Positions 44,830-54,219 of a stretch of 64,000 bases of DNA are shown here, piece by piece (within the stretch, counting starts at the first letter, position 1; every line of letters begins with the position of its first letter). The translations under genes and the position numbers were made by a program. This DNA comes from Rhizobiales bacterium TNE-4 (GTDB taxonomy: Bacteria; Pseudomonadota; Alphaproteobacteria; Rhizobiales; Beijerinckiaceae). Under the pieces are notes generated by a model. That model saw only the letters and a list, made by a program, of their open reading frames with translations, had not been told where the DNA came from and made no database searches. The stretch covers positions 1,550,001 through 1,614,000 of the forward strand of contig JAHRCV010000001.1 in assembly GCA_019083985.1 (NCBI GenBank), given 5' to 3'.

Positions 44830-45507
44830 TTATGATGACGCATACTGCGCCGGTTCAAGCCCGAAGGTCTCGCGTGGCGAGCGCCCCGACGAAAGACTTG
44901 CAATCCAAGTCTCTTCCTTCGCGACTTTTGCCTTTGCACCAGCGATATGTTTGCGGATCGATAAGGGATTGAGTGCCACAAGCCCGTCATCATCGCCGAT
45001 GATCAGGTCACCGGAATGAACGATCTGTCCGCCCACAACAACTGGACAATTCACAGATCCATGTGAGGCAGAAACCGGTCCCCGCGGCGTGATGAAGCGC
45101 GAGAAGACCGAAAAATTGGCGAGGCCCGAAAGCGCCGCCACGTCCCGGACAGCACCATCGCAGACAAGGCCAACGCAACCACGCTGCTGCAAATAGCCAC
45201 CGAGAATTTCGCCAATCATCGCAAATTCAGCATTGCCCGCGGCGGCGATCACGAGAACATCGCCGGGGCCTGTCATATCGAGCGCATGCACAACGGCTCC
45301 GAAATCCGGCGGTTCGCACAAGGCTGTTACAGCCCGCCCAAACAAAAATGGCTGTTGCCCAGGCGGCTTAAGCGGCCTGATGGCGGGATCGATCTGACCA
45401 ATGTCGCGTGCGAGATCAACAGCGACGGCGACCGGCACGGAGCGCCATGCCTGAACCTCGTCCTGCGTCAGATCACAATGCGGTACGGCATGAATGGTGA
45501 CGGTCAT
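44830..45507 (-). CDS. RraA family protein (aldolase/decarboxylase-like)
   Basis: 225 residues from the ATG at 45507 (GGGGGC upstream); an earlier start at 45603 would overlap the next gene. The fold hallmark GDVLVIAAAGN...A, LGGYLQQRGCVGLVCDGAVRDVA and GDLIIGDDDGLVAL match the RraA / HMG aldolase (4-carboxy-4-hydroxy-2-oxoadipate aldolase) family, which contains both RNase E inhibitors and oxaloacetate decarboxylase/aldolases. The Arg-Asp pair in GAVRD, needed for aldolase activity, is present. With the hydratase next to it, an aromatic meta-cleavage role is more likely than RNase regulation. Confidence 0.83.
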   Translation of the reverse strand: MTVTIHAVPHCDLTQDEVQAWRSVPVAVAVDLARDIGQIDPAIRPLKPPGQQPFLFGRAVTALCEPPDFGAVVHALDMTGPGDVLVIAAAGNAEFAMIGEILGGYLQQRGCVGLVCDGAVRDVAALSGLANFSVFSRFITPRGPVSASHGSVNCPVVVGGQIVHSGDLIIGDDDGLVALNPLSIRKHIAGAKAKVAKEETWIASLSSGRSPRETFGLEPAQYASS

Positions 45508-45532
45508 CGGAAGCCCCCAGTTCTTTGTCAGT

Positions 45533-46333
45533 CTACGCTGTGAAGCGGGCCGAAATAGCGCCCAACGCACCATAATCGGCGTGCACCTCATCACCCGGCG
45601 CAACCACGATGGGTGTCAAGCATGTGCCGGTCGTAATCGCCTGTCCCGCTTTCAGTGTGACACCGAGCGCAGACAATTCATTCGCGATCCATGTCATCGC
45701 GATACGGGGGTCGCCCAGTACGTTGGAACCAATTCCGGTTCTCACGTCGTCTTGTCCATCTTTGCGGACGACAACGCGCACCTCATAGCGTGCGAGATCG
45801 AGATTGCGCCAATCAGCCCCGGTGGCCTCGCCCAGCATGAATTGATGCGCACACGCATTGTCAGCAATCAGTTGGCTTTCACCGGCATGCACAAAGTCAC
45901 GATACCGCGAGTCAGGAATTTCAATTGCCGGATGCAAGCTCGCAACCGCATCAAGAACCTCGGCCATGGTGTAAGGTGTGGCTCGTGGCGAGAGATCACG
46001 CCCCATGCGGAACGCAAATTCAACCTCGGCCACCAACATCAGATTTCCATCGAGTGAAATGGCTGCGCCTGGCGCAAACACACGCTCCTGAAGGATACGG
46101 CCAGCGAGCGGTCCACTGACGCCAATATGAGCCTGCCCGGCAAGGCTGGTTGCGGCAATCTTCCAACCGAAAAGCGGATAGCGCGTCCGCTTTTCCAGCA
46201 GCGCCTGAACCTGATAGGCCTCTTGCCGCGAAGACGGCTTTAACGACGCGGGCAATCCATCAAGACGCCCTTTTGTATGCCATGTGTTGAATAAAAGTTC
46301 GGAAGCAGTTTCAAGATCCGGCGTCGTCAGCAT
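45533..46333 (-). CDS. 2-keto-4-pentenoate hydratase-like protein (MhpD/HpcG, FAH family)
   Basis: 266 residues from ATG 46333; an upstream ATG at 46387 is possible. Metal-binding Glu residues of the family appear in AEVEFAF and AIEIPDSRY, and GSNVLGDP with the C-terminal TGTCLTP are characteristic. These enzymes hydrate 2-oxopent-4-enoate to 4-hydroxy-2-oxovalerate in aromatic meta-cleavage. Lies 25 bases upstream of the RraA/aldolase-like gene, which would give the next step, so the two fit as consecutive enzymes. Confidence 0.83.
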   Translation of the reverse strand: MLTTPDLETASELLFNTWHTKGRLDGLPASLKPSSRQEAYQVQALLEKRTRYPLFGWKIAATSLAGQAHIGVSGPLAGRILQERVFAPGAAISLDGNLMLVAEVEFAFRMGRDLSPRATPYTMAEVLDAVASLHPAIEIPDSRYRDFVHAGESQLIADNACAHQFMLGEATGADWRNLDLARYEVRVVVRKDGQDDVRTGIGSNVLGDPRIAMTWIANELSALGVTLKAGQAITTGTCLTPIVVAPGDEVHADYGALGAISARFTA

Positions 46334-46383
46334 GTTTCTATCCGATAAGGCCAGTGAAGGATCTATGCGCACGTACGGCGCGA

Positions 46384-46908
46384 TCAAAAACGTGCCGGGC
46401 GATTGCGCAAGAACAGCGACAGATTGAGCGCGGATGCGAAGCTAACCCAAGCGAGATAAGGCACGAACAACCACGCTGCCGTCTCACTGATGGGCCATGC
46501 AAAACGGATGAAGCCGACGATGGTTACCAGCATGAGGAGCGCATCGACCAGCGCGAGCGCCATTTGGCGGCGCCCGAACATCAACCACGACCACGCACCA
46601 TTGGCGGCGAGGTTGACGATCCAGAAAGCCAAGGCGCCGCTCATGCCGGCCTGTTTCCAGACAAGCCAACCAGCAATGGCGATCATGAGATAAAGCACGG
46701 ACCATGCTGGCCCAAACAACCAGCTTGGCGGCGTCCAGCTTGGTTTATCGAGCGATTGGTACCATTCGCCAGGCCGGAAAATGGCTCCGCTCGCCGCAAT
46801 GGCGACAACCACTGCAACAAACGGAATGAAGCTCACATAATCCAGCAAGGACGGATGCTCCCGTGGCGAACACCCAAGGATCAGGGAGGGCCTGCCACGC
46901 TTTGTCAA
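46384..46908 (-). CDS. TspO/MBR family protein
   Basis: 174 residues with five membrane segments and many tryptophans. The signature PSWTPPSWLFGPAW is present, and FPNGxW-type residues later appear as AANGAWSWLMFGRR. TspO proteins are tryptophan-rich outer- or inner-membrane sensors that bind porphyrins. About 20 residues precede the family's normal start, so the true start may lie further in. It ends inside the 5' region of the hydratase frame. Confidence 0.87.
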   Translation of the reverse strand: MTKRGRPSLILGCSPREHPSLLDYVSFIPFVAVVVAIAASGAIFRPGEWYQSLDKPSWTPPSWLFGPAWSVLYLMIAIAGWLVWKQAGMSGALAFWIVNLAANGAWSWLMFGRRQMALALVDALLMLVTIVGFIRFAWPISETAAWLFVPYLAWVSFASALNLSLFLRNRPARF

Positions 46909-46959
46909 GCCGCCTCCCCCATGGGGAAACGGCTCAAGCAGGTTGGATGACGATGACCG

Positions 46960-47646
46960 TCAGGCCGGTAGAACGATAACTTTCGTCTTTACCGGCGTAC
47001 GCTCATAAAGATCCATCATGTCTTGTGTCAGCAACCCAGTGCAGCCGCTGGTGAGGTTGGTTCCGATCGTTTCGGCATCGATCGTCGCATAGATGGTGTA
47101 GAGCGTGTACGCGCCGTTTTGGTAGAGATAAAGTGTCCGCGCACCGAGCGGATTTTCTAACCCGGGCAGCATGCCACCGGCATATTTCCGTGTCTCAGGC
47201 TGGCGCAGCATCATTTCTTTCGGCGGTGTCCAGATTGGCCATTCAGCCTTGCGGCCGACATAGGCATCGCCATGCCACAAAAATCCCTGTCGTCCGACAT
47301 TGGCGCCATAGCGGGTCGCAAGCCCTTCGCCCTCGATGCGATAGACATAGTAATTGCTCGGATCGACGATGATCGTGCCCGGTGCTTCATTGCTGTCGTA
47401 TTGAACCGTCTGCCGATAATATTTCGGATCGACCTTGGTGACGTCGACAGCCGGGATCGGGAATTTTTCATGCGGCATGGCCGCGTACATTTTGGCCGCT
47501 TCTGCTTGGCTGATCCCTTCGGTGGTATTGCAACCGGCGAGACCCAGCGCACCCACACTGGCTGCGGACGCCAAAAGAAACGAGCGGCGGTTCATTCCAC
47601 CCACTACGCGCGTATCTGCCCCGGACATGGCCTTATCGATCAACAT
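46960..47646 (-). CDS. L,D-transpeptidase (YkuD) fold protein with altered active site
   Basis: 228 residues. A twin-arginine-like start (NRRSFLLASAAS) leads to a lipobox LGLAGC with the lipid Cys at 39, then the YkuD domain. The catalytic Cys202 is kept in TSGCTGL, but the usual IHGT is IYAT (Tyr186 for His) and the Arg after Cys-Ile is Gly204. This may prevent normal peptidoglycan cross-linking. The ATG at 47646 has AGGGGA upstream; 47715 is an alternative. The 345 bases upstream (47647-47991) hold no gene. Confidence 0.83.
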   Translation of the reverse strand: MLIDKAMSGADTRVVGGMNRRSFLLASAASVGALGLAGCNTTEGISQAEAAKMYAAMPHEKFPIPAVDVTKVDPKYYRQTVQYDSNEAPGTIIVDPSNYYVYRIEGEGLATRYGANVGRQGFLWHGDAYVGRKAEWPIWTPPKEMMLRQPETRKYAGGMLPGLENPLGARTLYLYQNGAYTLYTIYATIDAETIGTNLTSGCTGLLTQDMMDLYERTPVKTKVIVLPA

Positions 47647-47991
47647 CGCCGATCCCCTACGCTCAACTGACACCAAAGTGACGAAGTCCGTGTGACGCCA
47701 TGCGTCGCTGACCAACCGTCATGAACATGCGCGAGAACCTATATCGCCCAGCGCGATTGATGGCAAAAAGCACTAAAACGGCCGTTATTACAAGCCCAAG
47801 CCAGCGGAAACGAGCCCTTTTTCACGCTCTACGGCCCTAGAGCTACCCACCTAGCCGAATCGGCTCTATCGCCAAGCTGCACCGGCCATTCCGCCCTTGC
47901 AGCCCCTTCCCTGCCGCGCAAAGATCACTCTCAGGAGAGTGGGCCAATCAAGGCCACCGGCCTGCACAGGCCTCTTGGGAGAGAAGAAACC

Positions 47992-49167
47992 ATGACCAAT
48001 CGTCGGTATCTGATTTCTGGACTCGCAGGCCTCGCACTGGCCGCCATCACTGGCTCTGCCATGGCCCAAGACACGGTCAAGGTGGGATTGATCCTGCCAA
48101 TGACTGGACCATTTGCCTCCATCGGCAAGCAGGTCGATATGGGCGCGCGACTTTTTCTCGCACAAAACGGTAGCAGCTTCGGCGGTAAAAAGATCGAATT
48201 GATTTTGAAGGACGACACCGGCAGCGCTGATGTGACCAGACGCATTGCGCAAGAACTCGTCGTCAATGACAAGGTCGCCGTGCTCGCAGGCTTTGGATTA
48301 ACGCCGCTTGCATTAGCAGCGGCGCAGGTTTCAACCCAAGCCAAAGTGCCCCAAATCGTGATGGCAGCCGCAACAGCCACCATCACAGAAGCATCCCCTT
48401 TTATCGTGCGTTCGTCTTTCACGCTGCCCCAAGCGTCGGAGCCAATGGCGGACTGGGCGCTTAAAAACAATATCAAGCGCGTCTTCACAGTGGTAACAGA
48501 CTACGGACCGGGTATTGACGCGGAAACCTCGTTCGCCAACAAGTTTAAAGCCGGCGGGGGAGTTGTCGAAAGCGTTCGCGTACCGCTGCGCAATCCCGAT
48601 TTCGCACCCTTCTTGCAACGCGCTGCCGATGCCAAACCGGACGCCCTCTTTGTGTTTGTGCCAGCCGGTATTGGCGCCCAATTTATGAAACAATATGTCG
48701 AACGTGGCCTCGACAAGGCGGGCACGAAGTTGATCGGCCCGGGCGATGTGGTGGATGACGACCTGCTCGAAGGCATTGGCGATGTCGCGATTGGCGCCAT
48801 TACAACGCAGCATTATTCCGCTGCCCATGAATCCGCAGCGAATAAAGCCTTCGTGACAGCATTCAAAGCCGCCTACCCTGGCACACGTCCGAACTTCATG
48901 GCTGTGGGTGGGTATGATGGCATGCGCCTGATCGCCGAAGCGCTGAAGAAAACCAATGGCACTATCGAAGGCGAAGCCTTGGTGACGGCGATGAAAGGGA
49001 TGAACTTTGAAAGCCCGCGTGGGCCCATCCTGATCGATCCCGAAACGCGCGACATCGTACAGAACATCTATATTCGTCGCACCGAACGCAAAAATGGTGA
49101 AATCTACAATATCGAATTCGACACCATTCCCATGGTGAAAGATCCGGTCAAAGCCGCTAAAAAGTGA
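47992..49167 (+). CDS. Branched-chain-type ABC transporter solute-binding protein (orphan)
   Basis: 391 residues. Signal peptide ends after AMAQ; VKVGLILPMTGPFASIGKQV is the hallmark start of the LivK/periplasmic-binding fold I group, with VGGYDGMRLI near the end. It precedes the 4-hydroxybenzoate hydroxylase gene by 37 bases and no LivHMGF genes are nearby. Members of this group beside aromatic genes often bind benzoate-like acids, so 4-hydroxybenzoate uptake is a reasonable inference. GGGAGAG upstream supports the start. Confidence 0.9.
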   Translation: MTNRRYLISGLAGLALAAITGSAMAQDTVKVGLILPMTGPFASIGKQVDMGARLFLAQNGSSFGGKKIELILKDDTGSADVTRRIAQELVVNDKVAVLAGFGLTPLALAAAQVSTQAKVPQIVMAAATATITEASPFIVRSSFTLPQASEPMADWALKNNIKRVFTVVTDYGPGIDAETSFANKFKAGGGVVESVRVPLRNPDFAPFLQRAADAKPDALFVFVPAGIGAQFMKQYVERGLDKAGTKLIGPGDVVDDDLLEGIGDVAIGAITTQHYSAAHESAANKAFVTAFKAAYPGTRPNFMAVGGYDGMRLIAEALKKTNGTIEGEALVTAMKGMNFESPRGPILIDPETRDIVQNIYIRRTERKNGEIYNIEFDTIPMVKDPVKAAKK

Positions 49168-49204
49168 GGATCGCGCTCATCGCTCAGACAATGGAAAGGT
49201 GGGG

Positions 49205-50398
49205 ATGATGAACGCGCACCGCACAAAGGTTTGCATTATTGGGGCGGGCCCCGCCGGACTTCTCCTTGCCTTCATATTGAAGACAAGCGGAATTGATTGC
49301 CTTGTGGTCGAGCGTCAATCACGCGAAACGCTCGAAAAGACGATCAAGGCCGGCGTGCTTGAACATCCCACGATCGAATTGTTCAAGCAGCTCGGTCTTG
49401 GTGACAGAATGATGCAGGACGGCGCGTTTCATCACGGCTTTGAATTGGCCTTTGGTGGACAACGTCACCGTATCGACCTGATGGATTTGACCGATGGCAA
49501 ATACATCATGGTTTATCCCCAGCATGAGGTCATCAAGGACCTCATCGCTGCAAACTTGGCAGCAGGAACGCCGATTTACTTCGAAGCAAAGAATGTCATG
49601 CTGAACGATATCAGCACTTCACAACCGACGGTGCATTTCAAGCAGGCAGAAACAGACTTCGTCATTACTACGGATTTCATTGCGGGGTGTGACGGCTATC
49701 ATGGACCATCACGCCAAGCCATACCCGCAGACCAGCGGAGAGAATTTACACGGATTTATCCGTGCGGTTGGTTCGGCATTCTATGCGAGGCCGAACCGTC
49801 TGCCGATGAACTGATTTATGCCCAAAGCGATCATGGCTTTGCGCTTATCAGCACGCGTACCCCCACCGTGCAGCGCATGTATTTCCAATGTGACCCTAAT
49901 GACGACGTGACGAATTGGACGGACGACCAAATCTGGGACGCGCTCCAAAAATGCGTGCATAACGAGACGGGATGGCGTCTGAAGGAAGGTAAAGTCATCC
50001 AGAAAAACATCGTCGCGATGCGCAACTTCGTTTGTGAAACTATGCAATTCGGACGCCTTTTCTTGGCCGGTGATGCCGCCCATATTGTTCCCCCGACAGG
50101 CGCGAAGGGATTGAACTTGGCCGTGGGCGATGCCGTCGTCCTAAGTCGTGCGCTGATTGAACGTATTATGCATGATGATGAAGAAGGTCTAAAGCACTAT
50201 AGCGAAATGGCTATCAAGCGGGTTTGGCGCGGTGAGCAATTCTCGTCGTGGATGACCGATCTTCTGCATGATTTCAAAGGTGAAGATCCGATTCATCGGA
50301 AATTTCGCCGCGCGCAGCTTGAACAGATCGTATCGTCGCGATCTGCAGCAGCGAGCATGGCCGAGAATTATGTTGGCGTACCCTTTGCCAGAGCCTAA
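49205..50398 (+). CDS. pobA: 4-hydroxybenzoate 3-monooxygenase
   Basis: 397 residues, family length. FAD-binding GAGPAG at the N terminus, AGVLEHPTIELF matching the AGVLEQGT region, CDGYHGPSR (the second FAD motif DG) and GDAAHIVPPTGAKGLNLA near the C terminus. The enzyme converts 4-hydroxybenzoate to protocatechuate with NADPH and oxygen. Start is one of three in a row (GTG 49199, ATG 49205, ATG 49208); AAGG at 49196 favours the later two. No pobR or protocatechuate genes were seen in the window. Confidence 0.9.
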   Translation: MMNAHRTKVCIIGAGPAGLLLAFILKTSGIDCLVVERQSRETLEKTIKAGVLEHPTIELFKQLGLGDRMMQDGAFHHGFELAFGGQRHRIDLMDLTDGKYIMVYPQHEVIKDLIAANLAAGTPIYFEAKNVMLNDISTSQPTVHFKQAETDFVITTDFIAGCDGYHGPSRQAIPADQRREFTRIYPCGWFGILCEAEPSADELIYAQSDHGFALISTRTPTVQRMYFQCDPNDDVTNWTDDQIWDALQKCVHNETGWRLKEGKVIQKNIVAMRNFVCETMQFGRLFLAGDAAHIVPPTGAKGLNLAVGDAVVLSRALIERIMHDDEEGLKHYSEMAIKRVWRGEQFSSWMTDLLHDFKGEDPIHRKFRRAQLEQIVSSRSAAASMAENYVGVPFARA

Positions 50399-50428
50399 TT
50401 CTCCCTACGGGGGTACTTCCGCATCCAT

Positions 50429-51112
50429 TTAGCGCAAGGTCACGGACGCGTTGATCTTATACCCATATTTGCGGACCGATGCGATGACATTGCGCGTCCC
50501 ACCAATTTCAAGAAATTTCTTGCGAAGAATACTGATGCGCGCTTCAAGCGTACCAGTATGCATTTGATCGGGCGCGACATTCAGTGCCTCGGCGACGTCC
50601 TTGACCGCAAGAGGAAGCTGACGCAAATCAACGAGCTTCTTGATCAAGGCCACTTCCGAAGACGATAATTTGATGGAACTTGTGGCACTACGCAAAATAC
50701 CGCTGGTCAGTTCAAGTGTAAAAGATTGCTCAGCTTCGACAATCGCGTCAGGGTGGGTTGCAATCAAAGATACCGCTGCTTTCAGCTGGTTGGGATCAAT
50801 TGGCTTTGCAAGAAAAAGATCGATCCCAACACGGAAACTTTCAATCCGTTTCTGATTTTCATCATGCGCTGTTAAAATGAAGATGCGCGCACCTTGATGT
50901 TGTTCTCTTATCCATCGCGCAAGACTAAGGCCATCTTCAGCCGGCAGACCAATATCAATGATATAAAGGTCCATCCGTCCATTGTTACGGCGCAACGATT
51001 CAGCATCAGGAAACGCCGAGACGACATGGCCCTCCGCGACAAAGAGATCGACCATCTCATGGCGTAGATCATTATGATCTTCGACAATCGCGACTTTCAG
51101 AGAGGAAGCCAT
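50429..51112 (-). CDS. Response regulator with winged-helix output domain
   Basis: 227 residues. Receiver domain with acidic pair Glu11/Asp12, phosphoacceptor Asp53 (IIDIGLP), Thr81 and Lys103 (LAKPID). The C-terminal region (about 130-227) is an OmpR-type winged helix, with LEARISILRKKFLEIG as the recognition region. It overlaps the 3' end of the histidine kinase gene by 16 bases, so the two form an operon. Target genes may include the divergent barrel gene or pobA, but this is not shown. Confidence 0.9.
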   Translation of the reverse strand: MASSLKVAIVEDHNDLRHEMVDLFVAEGHVVSAFPDAESLRRNNGRMDLYIIDIGLPAEDGLSLARWIREQHQGARIFILTAHDENQKRIESFRVGIDLFLAKPIDPNQLKAAVSLIATHPDAIVEAEQSFTLELTSGILRSATSSIKLSSSEVALIKKLVDLRQLPLAVKDVAEALNVAPDQMHTGTLEARISILRKKFLEIGGTRNVIASVRKYGYKINASVTLR

Positions 51113-52971
51113 AAACGAAACCTTATCTTGTCGTCATAGATATAGGTGAGCTCCCCACCCAACCGAGCGGCACTGGCATGAGCGAGAAACAATCCTAGCC
51201 CCGACCCAGAGGTATGATGAGCGTTGCTTGAACGGTAATATTTACGAAAGAGTTGGCGCTCATCGGGCAGACCGACCACACCGACGTCATTGTTCACCTC
51301 GATCAGCAGACCAGAACGACCAGCCCTGCGCTCAAGGCCCACGATCAGCTGAGGCACTGTACCAACGGCTTTATAGCGTGTTGCATTATCGATCAAATTA
51401 CTGGCGATAGCCTGGAACAATTGCGGATCGATCTCTAGATCATCCGGCACAGCTGGTTCGATCCGAATGTCAATGTCGTGATCTGCAATCGCTTTCTCCA
51501 ACATTTTCGAAAGATTCACCCGAAAGGATGAAATTTCGAACGCAGGATCCTCCAGCCGATAGGCTTGATTGCAGTGATTGATAATAGTTGTCACCGTATC
51601 AAGATGACGCGCAGCCTTCTCACGCATAACATCAAGATTAGTCGCGTTTGACATTGCAATTTTCAGAGCTGCGATTGGCGTTTTTACCTCGTGAACCAGC
51701 ATTGTGAATAATTGTTCTTGCTGGTCGCGAAACTTTTGCTCCTGTTTCATTTTCTGCAGGTCGACGGCCATTTCGAGCCGCTCTCGTTCGCTCAGCTGGG
51801 CCCGTCGGCGGGCCCGAGTAATCAGCATGGAAGACATCACGAGAGTTGTAAAAAATGCGTAGGCTGTTGCGATATCTGGGGCAAATGATTGACCAAAACC
51901 GAAGAAACTCAGCAGAGGCGGTAAAATAAAAGCAGTGATGATACCAAAATAGAGAACAACGAGTTTAGGCGGCAAAAGATAGTTCTCACTGCTGCTCTTG
52001 CGAATTGTCAAAGTCATGAGAAAAAAGAAGACAATGGAAATCGATAGAATCACAACGTTAAGGAACATCGCTGTCCCCCGCCATGGCGTAAAAACCAAAA
52101 CGAGATTGAAAATCGTCAATGCCATCATGCTGTAAGTGACAGGCTTAAGGAGTTTAGAAACTCGATAATGACTCAAAAAGAATATGTTAAAACCAAGTAG
52201 AGCCATTTCAACTAAGACGGTCGCAAAACTGCTCATCCGATCATAAAAAGCAGGTTGAATATCAAAGCTAATCCGAACGACCCCTGTATTGATCAAGATC
52301 ACGACCAGAAGCGTCACCTGCTGGAGCGCAAACACAAGAAGAAGCGGATCTTTTGACGGACTATCGTAAATGGCGATCAGCAAGAGTAAGAATAGAACGA
52401 TGCTTGCTCCTAAAATGATAAACATAAACCGCTGAAAATCGAGCTGGATCGCCTCATCAACGGGCATGATCTCGATGTCAGCATTGCGTGCGCTGGTCGA
52501 TTTGATACGCAGCCATATCGGTTGAGTGAGTGCACAAGGCTCAAGAAAAAGATTAAGGCTCAACGCGGGATAAGCCTGATCGGCAATTGGGTACTGATCA
52601 CCAATATGCTGATTATTGGTCTTGCCGTCGCACGTTTGAAAAACGGTGATCTCGTCGATAAAGATCGGCAATACACGCAGGATAAGCGTGTGCCGCCGAT
52701 CATGATCTTGATAGAGAGGCTTGGGTGTCATCAATCGCACCCAATACACAGAAGATCCAAAACCAGCCTCAAGGCGACCGGAAAATGGTGTCAGGCTCTT
52801 TGTCGCGACGTCGGGTAATCCAAGGGTTCCTGTCGGGTCTTCAAAATAGGCCTTCTCAATCTCGAGAGGTGATGCATGAATCGGGAGCGGTTGGATGAAC
52901 CCGCACACTAAGAATGCCCAAGACACAATGAGCCAAAAACGGACCAACGCAACCTCGCCAAACTGGCTCAA
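51097..52971 (-). CDS. 7TM-type sensor histidine kinase
   Basis: 624 residues. An N-terminal membrane anchor/signal (about 10-33) precedes a periplasmic 7TMR-DISM extracellular domain (about 35-170), then seven hydrophobic segments (about 180-385), a coiled coil, HisKA with His427 in MLVHEVKTPI, and a HATPase with N box and GSGLGLFLAHA G box. The region is more AT-rich than its neighbours, suggesting separate origin. Such kinases usually sense sugars or similar ligands via the DISM domain. Confidence 0.88.
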   Translation of the reverse strand: MSQFGEVALVRFWLIVSWAFLVCGFIQPLPIHASPLEIEKAYFEDPTGTLGLPDVATKSLTPFSGRLEAGFGSSVYWVRLMTPKPLYQDHDRRHTLILRVLPIFIDEITVFQTCDGKTNNQHIGDQYPIADQAYPALSLNLFLEPCALTQPIWLRIKSTSARNADIEIMPVDEAIQLDFQRFMFIILGASIVLFLLLLIAIYDSPSKDPLLLVFALQQVTLLVVILINTGVVRISFDIQPAFYDRMSSFATVLVEMALLGFNIFFLSHYRVSKLLKPVTYSMMALTIFNLVLVFTPWRGTAMFLNVVILSISIVFFFLMTLTIRKSSSENYLLPPKLVVLYFGIITAFILPPLLSFFGFGQSFAPDIATAYAFFTTLVMSSMLITRARRRAQLSERERLEMAVDLQKMKQEQKFRDQQEQLFTMLVHEVKTPIAALKIAMSNATNLDVMREKAARHLDTVTTIINHCNQAYRLEDPAFEISSFRVNLSKMLEKAIADHDIDIRIEPAVPDDLEIDPQLFQAIASNLIDNATRYKAVGTVPQLIVGLERRAGRSGLLIEVNNDVGVVGLPDERQLFRKYYRSSNAHHTSGSGLGLFLAHASAARLGGELTYIYDDKIRFRLWLPL

Positions 52972-52979
52972 CCTCGCTT

Positions 52980-53007
52980 GATTGACGATCCTTATGGAAG
53001 GTCAATC
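52980..53007. promoter_or_regulatory. 28-bp palindrome upstream of the histidine kinase gene
   Basis: GATTGAC (52980-52986) and GTCAATC (53001-53007) are perfect inverted arms, and TCC-TTAT-GGA in the centre extends the dyad; only 2 positions per arm mismatch. It lies 8 bases upstream of the kinase start within the 307-base divergent region (52972-53278). The rest of that region is AT-rich and holds no gene. Possibly the binding site of the response regulator. Confidence 0.5.
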
Positions 53008-53278
53008 GACATCAACATTACCGTATTTCCAAAACGAAACCATCTCTATTTAAGTATTTTAATACATATCGTTTTGTTTTTGAATAATCCTTTTATTTTT
53101 TTAAGTTTTCTGTTGTTTGGACATCACGCAAATCACAATTACTTATGAAAATAGATTTTCACGTTTGAAGTGGCCGTTTGCCCCCGTTTATAAATCGTAA
53201 AGAGAAGCTTAATCATGCCGCGATCGGCATGCTGATACTTCATTAAACGAAAGCGTTGGTCGCTGTAGGGGGCGGGAC

Positions 53279-54121
53279 ATGTTGAAATCGGTAAGGGCAT
53301 TCACAGCTGCGGGTGCCATTTTGGTCGCGGCCGGATCTGCATCTGGTCAAGTCGTTCAAGAAGCCGCCGTCAAAACGGCTAATAACACAGCGGAACTCGC
53401 GCAAAAACTTTCAAACCCAGTTGCCGACATGGTCTCGGTGCCCTTCCAGTTCAACTGGAATGGTCGGATTGGTCCTTTCGACAAGGGGCAAACGGCTTAC
53501 ATGAATTTTCAGCCCGTCATTCCCATCAAAATCAATCAAGATCTAAATGTTATTGCACGTACCGTTGCACCCTTTTCATGGCAAACCAGCATCTTTCCGC
53601 ATGCTGGAACGCAATGGGGCATTGGCAATATTGAGCAGAGCTTCTTTGTCACCCCGACAAAGCCAGTGGGCGGATGGATTTTAGGCGCAGGCCCGATCCT
53701 CTACCTTCCCACCGCAACGGATAAATTGCTAGGCACCGCGCAAACGGGCGCAGGCCCGACTGCAATTGCCCTGCGGATCGATGGGCCTTGGACCTATGGC
53801 ATGCTCGTCAACCAAGTCTGGGGCTTTATGGGTCCCATTCCGCAGCACGGCTACCAGATCAATCAGATCTACATGCAGCCCTTTGTTGCTTACAACACGA
53901 AAACTGCATGGACGTTCATGCTCAACAGCGAGAGCATGTATAATTGGTCGACCCAAAAATGGTCCATGCCATTCAACTTTGTCGTCTCAAAATTGGTAAT
54001 GATCGACAAGCAACCCGTCAGCTTCGGTGTTGGTGTTCGGTATTTTGCGGCTTCGCCGCACGATGGCCCCAAGGGGTTTGGTGTTCGCGCCCTCATCACC
54101 TTCCTTTTGCCTGAGAAGTGA
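53279..54121 (+). CDS. Outer-membrane beta-barrel protein (phenol-degradation MetA-like)
   Basis: 280 residues. Signal peptide, cleavage probably after SGQ, then a run of amphipathic strands rich in Trp, Tyr, Phe and Gly (for example FQFNWNGRIGPF and GVGVRYFAAS) ending in an aromatic-plus-charge C terminus. This matches the 'transporter' family that includes MetA of phenol/meta-cleavage clusters. It is divergent from the kinase gene and lies between pobA and a lipase, so a role in uptake of an aromatic or lipid compound is possible. Confidence 0.72.
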   Translation: MLKSVRAFTAAGAILVAAGSASGQVVQEAAVKTANNTAELAQKLSNPVADMVSVPFQFNWNGRIGPFDKGQTAYMNFQPVIPIKINQDLNVIARTVAPFSWQTSIFPHAGTQWGIGNIEQSFFVTPTKPVGGWILGAGPILYLPTATDKLLGTAQTGAGPTAIALRIDGPWTYGMLVNQVWGFMGPIPQHGYQINQIYMQPFVAYNTKTAWTFMLNSESMYNWSTQKWSMPFNFVVSKLVMIDKQPVSFGVGVRYFAASPHDGPKGFGVRALITFLLPEK

Positions 54122-54145
54122 TCTGAAGCAGCCATTTTGAAAATG

Positions 54146-54176
54146 AAAAGGCGCCCTTCACGGGGCGCCTTTTTTG
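54146..54176 (+). terminator. Intrinsic terminator of the barrel protein gene
   Basis: GGCGCCC (54150-54156) pairs with GGGCGCC (54163-54169), flanked by AAAA and a T run, 28 bases after the stop. The A tract upstream gives it weak bidirectional character for the convergent lipase gene. Confidence 0.9.
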
Positions 54177-54219
54177 TTTGGGTCCGGGTGGCCCGTGCCA
54201 CCCGGCTTATCGTGGTGGC

